Of a stretch of 37,728 bases of DNA, positions 7,733 through 13,821 are shown one piece after another; within the stretch, counting starts at the first letter, position 1; the number at the start of each line of letters is the position of its first letter. The DNA is taken from contig SVLR01000022.1 of assembly GCA_015067785.1 (NCBI GenBank), positions 1 through 37,728 on the forward strand. Reading direction: 5' to 3'. The position numbers were made by a program, and so were the translations under genes. This stretch comes from Oscillospiraceae bacterium. GTDB taxonomy: Bacteria; Bacillota; Clostridia; Oscillospirales; Oscillospiraceae. The notes under the pieces were generated by a model, which was not told the origin of the DNA, ran no database searches, and saw nothing but the letters and a program-made list of their open reading frames with translations.

Positions 7733-7749
7733 CTACCATTTATCTACCA
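7733..7749. promoter_or_regulatory. Candidate integrase arm sites, left end
   Basis: CTACCA occurs at 7733-7738 and 7744-7749, exactly 11 bp apart. The same hexamer is paired with the same spacing at the right end (11048 and 11059). Placement between the att repeat and the integrase gene fits arm-type binding sites; no binding is shown. Confidence 0.5.
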
Positions 7750-7751
7750 CA

Positions 7752-8897
7752 CTATGCTTTGAACATATCGCCAAGAGAATTTGCAATATTGCATTTGCGG
7801 TCAATATCTAAGTGAGAATAGAGGTTTGCAGTCATTTTAATATCGGAATGACCAAGCCACTCCTGAATGTCTTTTAAGTTCCACCCCATAGATAACAGCA
7901 TACTTGCACAACTATGTCGCAGATCGTGAAAACGGATATGTGGCAGGTTGTGCTTTTTTAGTAGGTTGCGAAATCGTTCGCTAATATAGTCAGGGGAATA
8001 TGGATGTCCGTCCGCCCATTTGAACACATAAGTATTTTCTTTATACTCTCGACCAAAGGCTATGCGATTTTGTGTTTCTTGACACTTTGCGGCTTTAAAG
8101 ATCTCAGCGGCATCATCTATGAGTGGGAATGTGCGGTGACTGCTTGCGTTTTTTGTTTTATTCTTGGCTACAACCTTGGTAACTTTAGAAACGGTGTGCT
8201 GGATGGTTATTGTACCGCGATCAAAGTCAATACTATCCCATTGCAATCCAAGTAGTTCGCTTCTGCGCAGACCGTACAATAAAGTGATTTTTACCAGTGG
8301 GAACATAGGATCATCGGCAAGTGCAGAAAATAATGCCTTTAGCTGTTTTTCGGTATAAAATTTGCTTTGATATTTGTTGATCTGAGGCAGGATAACGAAC
8401 TGGCAAGGATTTGAAGCAATAAGTTTATTTTGAAGCGCCAAGTTTAATGTTTGATTAACGATGTTTTTAAGATGCTTTAGAGATCGAGGAGATAAGCCGC
8501 CTTTGCCGTCTAAGCGACCATTTTTGGCTTTGGTGTCGATGAATCGTTGAATTGCTTTGTGATCAATGTCGGAAAGCTTAATTTCTGTATCACTAAAATA
8601 GGGGATTATGTGTCGGTTGGCTATCAGCTCATAGCTTTGCATAGTAACGCTGTCAACCTTTCGGGAACTGTGATCTAACCATACACGAACATAGTCGCAA
8701 AATAGTATATCGTTATTAACAATTCCTTCCATCCTCTCATACTCAGCAAGCTTTTCCCTGAGAATTTGCTCAGCTTTTCTCTTGTTTCCTTTTTCGGGCA
8801 GATCGGTTGAAATCCATTTCTTTTTGCGTTTGCCGTTCTCATAGACATTAAGAACTGCATAGTATTTTCCATTTTTTATCGTCAAGCTACCTGTCAT
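7752..8897 (-). CDS. int: Tyrosine recombinase (integrase) of the CRESS element
   Basis: A 381-residue site-specific integrase. Residues 1-60 form an arm-DNA-binding domain (GSLTIKNGKYYAVLNVYENGK then a basic stretch). About 65-165 is the SAM-like core-binding domain. The catalytic domain has the Arg in YGLRRSEL (Arg211), HDLRH (His324, Arg327), LGH (His350) and the nucleophile Tyr360 in NLYSHL. The length and domain order match Tn916/phage-type integrases. AAAGGAG precedes the ATG. It is the last gene of the element operon and ends 100 bases from the att repeat in tRNA-Pro(GGG), the expected partner site. All catalytic residues are present, so it is probably active. Confidence 0.95.
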   Translation of the reverse strand: MTGSLTIKNGKYYAVLNVYENGKRKKKWISTDLPEKGNKRKAEQILREKLAEYERMEGIVNNDILFCDYVRVWLDHSSRKVDSVTMQSYELIANRHIIPYFSDTEIKLSDIDHKAIQRFIDTKAKNGRLDGKGGLSPRSLKHLKNIVNQTLNLALQNKLIASNPCQFVILPQINKYQSKFYTEKQLKALFSALADDPMFPLVKITLLYGLRRSELLGLQWDSIDFDRGTITIQHTVSKVTKVVAKNKTKNASSHRTFPLIDDAAEIFKAAKCQETQNRIAFGREYKENTYVFKWADGHPYSPDYISERFRNLLKKHNLPHIRFHDLRHSCASMLLSMGWNLKDIQEWLGHSDIKMTANLYSHLDIDRKCNIANSLGDMFKA

Positions 8898-8937
8898 AAT
8901 ATACTCCTTTCATTTGACAGCAGATTGTGCTTGACTG

Positions 8938-9129
8938 TTACAACTGTACATTGTTCCGAGCGGTCTTGACGAACTCCTCAAGGCTGAATTTCGGCACTTT
9001 GATAGTTCGCCCTACTCGGATATGTCCCAACCGTTTGTCGTTCACAAGGGCATAGACAGATTTTGTAGAAACTCCAAGCGCCTTGGCAACCTGCGGAACG
9101 GTTAGAATATCGGGGTATTCTCTAAACAT
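8938..9129 (-). CDS. xis: Excisionase-like helix-turn-helix protein
   Basis: A 63-residue MerR-like winged-helix protein of the excisionase type (HTH_17): ILTVPQVAKALGVSTKSVYALVNDKRLGHIRVGRTIKVPKFSLEEFV. Such proteins bend DNA at the att site and steer the integrase toward excision. Its ATG shares the A of the rep stop codon (TGATG), so it is translationally coupled to rep, and int follows 40 bases later. This ties excision to replication of the circular form. It could also act as a regulator of the operon. Confidence 0.85.
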   Translation of the reverse strand: MFREYPDILTVPQVAKALGVSTKSVYALVNDKRLGHIRVGRTIKVPKFSLEEFVKTARNNVQL

Positions 9130-10100
9130 CAGGAAACCCCCTTATTGTCAAAGATGCTACCGGGATCGAAGCTGGGATCAGGCGGTAACTCTTGAAATTG
9201 CTTTGTCATATGTTGGGTGTGATCAATGCGTGCGAGGAATGCTTCCCAAGTCTTTGGACATTCTTGCTGGATATTGGTATATTGCTTTTCAAGAGGAATG
9301 TTGGAAATGATGAATACCTTTGTATAGCAAGCAACGCGATTGTTGTACCGGCAGGGGAGCATAACTGGATAACCATCTAAGTATTTCAGCATATCCTCAA
9401 TTTTCAGACTGCTTCGGAATTCCTCAAAAATGATGACATCTTGCCCACTATAATTGTCAAAGGGGTGCGCATAGTCTGTCACCTGGTATACATTTCGATA
9501 GCCGTACAAGTCCATAACGCTCCGTGTCTTGCCTACTCTCGTATCTCCCCAGAGGTAGGTTACATCGCGCTTGCAGTACTGGTCAGCGAATTTGTCATAT
9601 TGTATTGTTTGCCTTGCTTGTTCGATGTAATTAATCTTAGAATATGCACCCGGGATCTCACGCAAGATTTCTGCATTTGTTTTCCCAGCAGTCACCATCT
9701 GCATGATCTGCTCGGCTTGGGTCTCGGATTTTGTTCTGTCCGGGGGAATCTCGCCCCATTCTTCGAATGTTTCAACGTGGTTGGTTTCGTGTTTCTCGTC
9801 GCCTAACCACTTGCCCTCTTTACGAACATAATCACGGTTATCCTTGTGGGAGCCTTTAGCTTCGTCTATGTGAACACCGAAGAATCTCTTATGAACGGTT
9901 TCGAACATAACACTATTGCTAAATACCACATAAATATGCGTATGCGGTGTACCTTGTTCGCCAGTCTCATCGCACATACACCAATAGCGCGTACTTGAAA
10001 ATTCGGAGAGAATGGCGCGGATTCGTTCGTGTGTAAATCCGTGGGTTATTGGATTGTTGATTGTGAGCAGATACTTTCTGCTGCTGGGTCTTCTGGGCAT
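9129..10100 (-). CDS. rep: CRESS-type Rep: HUH rolling-circle nickase fused to an SF3 helicase
   Basis: A 323-residue replication initiator. The ATG at 10100 is chosen over an upstream in-frame start at 10202: AAAGGAG (10106-10112) precedes it and motif I follows directly. Rolling-circle motifs are all present: I, LLTINNP (residues 11-17); II, PHTHIYVVF with metal ligands His53 and His55; III, YVRK with nicking Tyr91 and Lys94. The superfamily 3 helicase follows: Walker A GDTRVGKT (185-192), Walker B DVIIFEEF (221-228), motif C VFIISN (262-267). This is the layout of circovirus and geminivirus Reps and of bacterial CRESS plasmids, at the usual length. It should nick the stem-loop lying 46-80 bases upstream of its start codon. 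Confidence 0.95.
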   Translation of the reverse strand: MPRRPSSRKYLLTINNPITHGFTHERIRAILSEFSSTRYWCMCDETGEQGTPHTHIYVVFSNSVMFETVHKRFFGVHIDEAKGSHKDNRDYVRKEGKWLGDEKHETNHVETFEEWGEIPPDRTKSETQAEQIMQMVTAGKTNAEILREIPGAYSKINYIEQARQTIQYDKFADQYCKRDVTYLWGDTRVGKTRSVMDLYGYRNVYQVTDYAHPFDNYSGQDVIIFEEFRSSLKIEDMLKYLDGYPVMLPCRYNNRVACYTKVFIISNIPLEKQYTNIQQECPKTWEAFLARIDHTQHMTKQFQELPPDPSFDPGSIFDNKGVS

Positions 10101-10108
10101 AATAGCTC

Positions 10109-10214
10109 CTTTCGTATGATTTGTTACAAGTGTACGCAATACATCCAGTTGCAAAGGGTAATACTGACCTTTGCAACTGTTGCTGCATTTCACTTGTTCC
10201 AATGCATACGAAAG
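10109..10214 (-). other. Candidate rolling-circle origin with CRESS nonanucleotide
   Basis: A 12-bp perfect stem, CAGTTGCAAAGG (10146-10157) and CCTTTGCAACTG (10168-10179), presents a 10-base loop that reads TCAGTATTAC on the minus strand. CAGTATTAC (10166-10158) fits the CRESS nick consensus NANTATTAC; the cut would fall between 10160 and 10159. Two more inverted pairs share the same centre: ACAAGTG/CACTTGT (10126-10132, 10191-10197) and CTTTCGTATG/CATACGAAAG (10109-10118, 10205-10214). The outer arm overlaps the rep ribosome-binding site, so folding could also limit Rep synthesis. The structure is seen; its use as origin is inferred. Confidence 0.85.
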
Positions 10215-10240
10215 CGTGGGAATAGCGAAATACAGCGAAT

Positions 10241-10444
10241 CTAACGGCTTGCGCGCTTGCGAGTTACCGGTGTGCTTTTTGTGCTGTTTCTACCTCTATC
10301 ATCCAATGCAATATCCACGAGAAATGCACCAACAGACAGACCGGCACTTGAAGCGCGTTTTTTCAGTTCTGTTTTCTCTGCGTTCGATAATCTAATAGTC
10401 AATACAGTGTTTCTTGGCTCATTACTTTTACGCCTTATTTTCAT
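10241..10444 (-). CDS. Ribbon-helix-helix DNA-binding protein of the element
   Basis: A 67-residue basic protein. NTVLTIRLS gives the beta strand, NAEKTELKKRASSAG the first helix and SVGAFLVDIAL the second, a CopG/MobC-like ribbon-helix-helix fold; the C-terminus is a basic tail. It is the first gene of the element operon, ahead of the origin and rep. Copy-number or partition control, or repression of the operon, is likely; a mobilisation accessory role is possible. The palindromes at 10581-10632 upstream are its most obvious candidate targets. The start has an AGGA ribosome-binding site at about 10451-10457. Confidence 0.75.
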   Translation of the reverse strand: MKIRRKSNEPRNTVLTIRLSNAEKTELKKRASSAGLSVGAFLVDIALDDRGRNSTKSTPVTRKRASR

Positions 10445-10468
10445 TTTTACCGTCCTTTAATTTCACAA

Positions 10469-10521
10469 GTTTATACAACATTTTTGGTTTATACAACATT
10501 TTAGTTTAGGCAACAACATTT
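10469..10521. repeat. Iterons upstream of the ribbon-helix-helix gene
   Basis: GTTTATACAACATTTT occurs perfectly at 10469-10484 and 10487-10502, with a degenerate third copy at 10504-10521. The spacing is about 18 bp. On the minus strand the repeats contain TATAAA boxes; TTGTTG and TATAAA are 17 bases apart, so they may overlap the operon promoter. Either Rep-binding iterons or regulator sites would fit. Confidence 0.7.
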
Positions 10522-10580
10522 GGAGCAACTTTGATTTTTTACATAAATATAGCAGAGTGATGAAGCAGAGCAGAAAATAG

Positions 10581-10632
10581 AACTGTGATTACAGTTTGAC
10601 TGCGATATTATTTTAACTGTGATTACAGTTTG
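10581..10632. repeat. Two identical palindromic sites
   Basis: The 18-mer AACTGTGATTACAGTTTG occurs at 10581-10598 and 10615-10632. Each holds the inverted repeat AACTGT-GATT-ACAGTT. They are 34 bp apart, start to start. These look like operators for a dimeric protein, most simply the ribbon-helix-helix protein or Rep. Confidence 0.75.
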
Positions 10633-10679
10633 TGTCAAGTGCGAATATGTGAAATTTCTGTAAATGGCGGATTATGCCA

Positions 10680-11040
10680 GCCTTTCGGCAGCTCCTACTC
10701 AGTTATTACGGTGCAGCGCGGGGCGCGGTGGACAAGGCGCGCACTTAATTCCGCGATAATCGGTGGTCGGTGTCCCGCAATGTTGGTTAGGTGTTGATCG
10801 TAAGATTGTAAGGGTGCGTTCCTCTGTCTTAGTGCGCATAGACCGCCGAGGGGGGAAGGTGCTTCTTTTAGGGGTGTACCGTCGGCTCTCATACGAGCCG
10901 CTTCGCTCTCGTATCTCTGTGTTGTTGGCTGGTGCGGGGTCTCTGCGGTTTGTGCTGACCGACAAAAGACATCCTCCCGGGTGCAGCAACTTGCTCGCTC
11001 CCGGGAGGATTTGGTCTTGTTGTAACGGTCAGCACATCTA
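10680..11040. other. GC-rich structured non-coding region of the element
   Basis: About 360 bases, distinctly richer in GC than the AT-rich flanks, with no credible gene. A long nested hairpin spans 10951-11036. Its outer arms are TGTGCTGACC/GGTCAGCACA. Its inner arms are ATCCTCCCGGG (10971-10981) and CCCGGGAGGAT (11000-11010) around an 18-base loop. A second hairpin, ATACGAG/CTCGTAT, lies at 10891-10914. It may be a single-strand origin, a packaging or transfer signal, or a structured RNA. Overlapping ORFs on both strands have no recognisable protein character. Confidence 0.6.
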
Positions 11041-11047
11041 CCGTTAT

Positions 11048-11069
11048 CTACCACTTTTCTACCACTTTT
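11048..11069. promoter_or_regulatory. Candidate integrase arm sites, right end
   Basis: A perfect tandem repeat of CTACCACTTTT, two copies of 11 bp, with a further CTACCA at 11155-11160. The 11-bp spacing equals that of the paired CTACCA hexamers at the left end. Confidence 0.5.
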
Positions 11070-11190
11070 CCGATGGTAAAACGAGGTGTTTCGGTTTGTG
11101 TACTCAAAATTGTTTGATATATAGGTATTTTAGGGAGTAAAATACCGTTATTTTCTACCAAATTCTTCTATGCTCCAAGACAAAGACAGA

Positions 11191-11236
11191 AATGGGGTTC
11201 AAGAGGCCTCGAGTTCGAATCTCGACACTCGGACCA
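11191..11236 (+). repeat. Right attachment repeat, displaced tRNA-Pro(GGG) 3' end
   Basis: Exactly identical to 7607-7652 over 46 bases. It has no tRNA 5' half in front, so it is not a functional tRNA. Chromosomal sequence resumes at 11237 with the original tRNA terminator. Confidence 0.95.
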
Positions 11237-11270
11237 GAAAAAGACGGTTGCATTTGCGACCGTCTTTTTC
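11237..11270 (+). terminator. Original terminator of tRNA-Pro(GGG), displaced by the element
   Basis: GAAAAAGACGGT (11237-11248) pairs perfectly with ACCGTCTTTTTC (11259-11270) around a 10-base loop. It directly follows the displaced CCA. Confidence 0.9.
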
Positions 11271-11410
11271 AGTTATATTCGTCTTACGGCGAGTTATATT
11301 GGCTGTGCCAGTGATATTTGCTATCGCACGTGATATTGCCCTTCGGGCAGTTTCGGAGGCGAATATAATATAACTGATGCCATCGGCGTCAATATCACCT
11401 TCGCATAAGG
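11271..11410. repeat. Tandem mini-hairpin repeats with TATATT/GATATT motifs
   Basis: Units of about 18-21 bases repeat AGTTATATT or GTGATATT, each followed by a tiny hairpin such as GGC-TGT-GCC, TGC-TATC-GCA or GCCC-TTC-GGGC. After four units the motif returns inverted (AATATAATATAAC, AATATCACC). This resembles interspersed palindromic repeats of gut Clostridia rather than a gene; the antisense ORF across it is not credible. 11411-11516 shows nothing else. Confidence 0.6.
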
Positions 11411-11516
11411 AAAATGATGTTACCATTTTTTTGCAACTATTGAGCGTTTTCTTTTGTAAAAACCATCGCACAAGGGTTTTCGGTTATGGGACAAGAGAGA
11501 AAATTCCATTGTAATA

Positions 11517-11545
11517 TTGCAATCTATTTTGAAATATGTTATTAT
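11517..11545 (+). promoter_or_regulatory. Promoter of the leucine-rich-repeat gene
   Basis: TTGCAA (11517-11522) and TATTAT (11540-11545) are 17 bases apart, 27 bases before the start codon. Confidence 0.7.
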
Positions 11546-11572
11546 ATTAAAAAATGCAAAGGAGTAACCTTT

Positions 11573-13147
11573 ATGAAATTATCAAATAAGATCACAGTTA
11601 TTGCATTAGGGGCAATACTTATACTTTTGCTTGCAATATCTCTTACAAACAAAACGAACAAGAATTCCAACAATTCTAACCAAAATTCAATAGTTGATGG
11701 AACTGAGTTATATGAAGATGGCTTTTCGGCTATTGTTAATAATGGTCAAGCAACTATTACAGATTGCTACTTATCAGATGACAACATAACCATTCCTGAG
11801 AAAATTGAAGGTATACCAGTGACGGAAATTGGTGATAATGCATTAAATTACACCATTTGTAAAAGCATCGAGATACCCAATTCTATAGTCAAAATCGGTA
11901 TTAGTGCTTTTGAGGGAGCTTATGAGTTAACAAGTATTGAATTTCCAAATTCGTTAATCGAAATAGGAGAACGAGCTTTCTATAATTGTGATGCATTGAC
12001 AAGCATCAAACTCCCAGATTCGTTAATCGAAATAGGAGAACGAGCCTTTTATGAGTGCGATGCATTGTCAAGTATCAAATTCCCAGATTCATTAATCGAA
12101 ATAGGAGAACAAGCTTTCTATAATTGTGACGCATTGGCAAGTCTTAGTCTGCCGAATTCCCTAATCAGTGTTGGTAATGAATCTTTTTACGATTGCGATG
12201 CGCTGACAAGCATCAAACTTCCGGATTCTTTAGAGAAAGTTGGAGATAACGCCTTTTATGATTGTGATGCCGTTACCGATATTTACATATCTAAAAGTGT
12301 TACAGAACTTGGCAAAGGCGCTTTTGCTAATTTACCCATTCTTCAATCATTTGATGTAGACAACTCTAATAACGCGTACGCTGCTATTGATGGAGTATTA
12401 TTCACAAAGGATATCTCGGAGCTTATTGTATATCCCAGAGGGAAAACCGAGTTGGAATATGTGGTTCCGGATTCCACAACTAAGATCCATTCTTTGGCAT
12501 TTGCGGAAAACCAATCTCTGAAAAATATTACTTTACCTCGCGCATTAAAAGAAATAGGCGAAAGCTGTTTTTATGAATGCAAACTTCTTCGAAGCATAGA
12601 AATTCCGGAAGGTGTAACAGCTATAGCTCCTTTTACATTTTATGGCTGCAGGCAACTTGAGCGAGCATCTATTCCGGATGGGGTTACTATAATTGACTAT
12701 TCAGCTTTCAATATGTGCGAGTTACTGGAGAATGTGTCACTTCCTGCTTCTCTTATTTCTATTGGTCAGAATGCATTTTCTGGGTGCTATCGAGCGTTTG
12801 ATAAACTCACAATTCCCGGTAATGTTTCTTCAATTGGAAGCTATGCGTTTAACGAATGTTATTTTATTACCGATGTATCACTTCCCAAATCTCTAAAAGA
12901 AATTAATGAAATGGCATTTCGTGCTTGCTATTGTTTGAATAGGATAGAAATTCCAGACAGTGTGACAGTTATCGGCGATGATGCTTTTTTGGGTTGTGGG
13001 AATATCGATAAAGTAGTGGATTCTTCCAATAACCAGTTGCCACTCATTCTTTTGGACACCAAATCTGTTACGCTGGTTTGCAATGAGAGTTCTTACGCAT
13101 TTACATATGCAAATAAATATGACATTAATGTTGAACTCAGGCAATGA
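11573..13147 (+). CDS. BspA-like leucine-rich-repeat surface protein
   Basis: 524 residues. The ATG at 11573 follows AAAGGAG and begins a membrane anchor (ITVIALGAILILLLAISLT, residues about 6-24), so it is preferred to an in-frame start at 11486. After a polar linker come about 17 repeats of the LRR_5/BspA type, roughly 23 residues each, with the pattern IGERAFYNCDALTSIKLPDS. Such proteins sit on the cell surface and bind host or microbial partners; the target here is unknown. Three adjacent repeats are nearly identical in DNA. The gene is much richer in AT than its housekeeping neighbours, which suggests acquisition by transfer. There is no sorting signal at the C-terminus. Confidence 0.85.
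   Translation: MKLSNKITVIALGAILILLLAISLTNKTNKNSNNSNQNSIVDGTELYEDGFSAIVNNGQATITDCYLSDDNITIPEKIEGIPVTEIGDNALNYTICKSIEIPNSIVKIGISAFEGAYELTSIEFPNSLIEIGERAFYNCDALTSIKLPDSLIEIGERAFYECDALSSIKFPDSLIEIGEQAFYNCDALASLSLPNSLISVGNESFYDCDALTSIKLPDSLEKVGDNAFYDCDAVTDIYISKSVTELGKGAFANLPILQSFDVDNSNNAYAAIDGVLFTKDISELIVYPRGKTELEYVVPDSTTKIHSLAFAENQSLKNITLPRALKEIGESCFYECKLLRSIEIPEGVTAIAPFTFYGCRQLERASIPDGVTIIDYSAFNMCELLENVSLPASLISIGQNAFSGCYRAFDKLTIPGNVSSIGSYAFNECYFITDVSLPKSLKEINEMAFRACYCLNRIEIPDSVTVIGDDAFLGCGNIDKVVDSSNNQLPLILLDTKSVTLVCNESSYAFTYANKYDINVELRQ
11950..12156 (+). repeat. 69-bp tandem repeats within the leucine-rich-repeat gene
   Basis: Three nearly identical 69-bp units start at about 11950, 12019 and 12088, each with the run TTAATCGAAATAGGAGAA. 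They encode the LIEIGERAFY repeats and could change in number by slippage or recombination. Confidence 0.85.
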
Positions 13148-13248
13148 TGGCTTTGTAAAAGTGCAGGTGTCAACGAAACCTATCCTAATAAATCCCATCT
13201 AAAAGCAAAGATTCCCCGAAAATTTCCAGAAAAAATGTAAAATTCTAC

Positions 13249-13277
13249 TTGCATTTTGAAATATTTCGTGTTATTAT
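13249..13277 (+). promoter_or_regulatory. Promoter of rplS
   Basis: TTGCAT (13249-13254) and TATTAT (13272-13277) are 17 bases apart, leaving a leader of about 95 bases. Confidence 0.75.
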
Positions 13278-13284
13278 ATCTCGG

Positions 13285-13370
13285 TCTGAAAACAAGGTGT
13301 GTCCTCTGCGGTGCCGGCAGCCATATCGCCGGGCATATCACCGGAATGAACGCCTAATATTTAAGGAGGA
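13285..13370 (+). promoter_or_regulatory. Untranslated leader of rplS, possible L19 autoregulatory RNA
   Basis: The leader holds a hairpin, GGTG-CCGGC (13310-13318) with GCCGG (13328-13332) and CACC (13339-13342), just before the AAGGAGGA ribosome-binding site (13363-13370). Ribosomal protein L19 leaders are known in Firmicutes, but I cannot match this one to the published model by eye. Confidence 0.4.
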
Positions 13371-13377
13371 CAAAGAT

Positions 13378-13719
13378 ATGGATTTGGTAAAGACTCTGTC
13401 TAACCAGTACATGAAGGAAGAGCTGCCCGAGATGCGGGTTGGCGACACTGTTCGTGTACACGTAAAGATCAAGGAAGGCTCCCGTGAGCGTATTCAGGTG
13501 TTCGAAGGCACCATCATCGCCCGCAAGCACGGCGGCATCGGTGAGACCATCACCGTTCGTCGTATCAGCTACGGCGTTGGCTGTGAGAAGGTCTTCCCTG
13601 TACACTCTCCCCGGATCGCCAGCATCGAGACCGTCCGCAAGGGCAAGGTACGCCGTGCAAAGCTGTACTACCTGCGTGAGCGCTTCGGTAAGGCTGCAAA
13701 GGTCAAGGAGCAGGTCTAA
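13378..13719 (+). CDS. rplS: 50S ribosomal protein L19
   Basis: 113 residues, the normal size. It opens [25 protein letters not shown] and carries the family stretches [21 protein letters not shown] and [21 protein letters not shown], ending in the basic [19 protein letters not shown] region. L19 sits at the 30S-50S interface. AAGGAGGA precedes the ATG; a longer in-frame reading from 13249 covers the promoter and is not used. It has its own promoter and terminator, and it heads the conserved neighbourhood lepB-rbgA-rnhB-yraN. Confidence 0.98.
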   Translation: MDLVKTLSNQYMKEELPEMRVGDTVRVHVKIKEGSRERIQVFEGTIIARKHGGIGETITVRRISYGVGCEKVFPVHSPRIASIETVRKGKVRRAKLYYLRERFGKAAKVKEQV

Positions 13720-13732
13720 GACAAAAAAGTAT

Positions 13733-13761
13733 AAAAAAAGAGGGGCAACCCTCTTTTTTTA
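13733..13761 (+). terminator. Terminator of rplS
   Basis: AAAAAAAGAGGG and CCCTCTTTTTTT form a 12-bp stem with a GCAA tetraloop. Confidence 0.9.
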
Positions 13762-13821
13762 TTTGCCAAAATCGTTTATAATAAGAACAATAAGCCAATT
13801 TATGGAAAGGAGGCACCGTGT

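Larger units (their letters stand above)
7607..11236. mobile_element. Integrative CRESS-type plasmid in tRNA-Pro(GGG)
   Basis: The element is bounded by perfect 46-bp direct repeats and would form a 3,584-bp circle on excision. Its genes all lie on the minus strand: ribbon-helix-helix protein, Rep, excisionase and tyrosine integrase. Non-coding parts hold a CRESS-like stem-loop origin, iterons, palindromes, a large hairpin and integrase arm-site candidates. There is no capsid, relaxase, toxin or resistance gene. Rep combines HUH nickase and SF3 helicase domains as in circoviruses and geminiviruses. CRESS-like Reps are known from bacterial plasmids, so the class has precedents; whether this family is described cannot be judged here. 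The intact genes and sharp ends suggest a recent, possibly active, insertion. Confidence 0.92.

Noticed and set aside
7494..7762. ORFs across tRNA-Pro(GGG) on both strands
   Set aside because: They overlap the tRNA and its terminator, lack ribosome-binding sites and show the same antisense-tRNA pattern.
10951..11036. The large hairpin as the main CRESS origin
   Set aside because: Its 18-base loop has no NANTATTAC-like sequence; the 10146-10179 hairpin fits far better.
10695..11140. ORFs in the GC-rich part of the element, considered as a possible capsid gene
   Set aside because: Several frames are open at once because of composition; none has a good ribosome-binding site, a jelly-roll-like pattern or a basic capsid N-terminus.
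11199..11471. 90-residue ORF antisense to the right att repeat and mini-hairpins
   Set aside because: It is made of the displaced tRNA piece, a terminator and palindromic repeats.
11950..12156. Regular 69-bp repeats considered as a CRISPR array
   Set aside because: They are coding leucine-rich repeats with no unique spacers, and there are no cas genes in the window.
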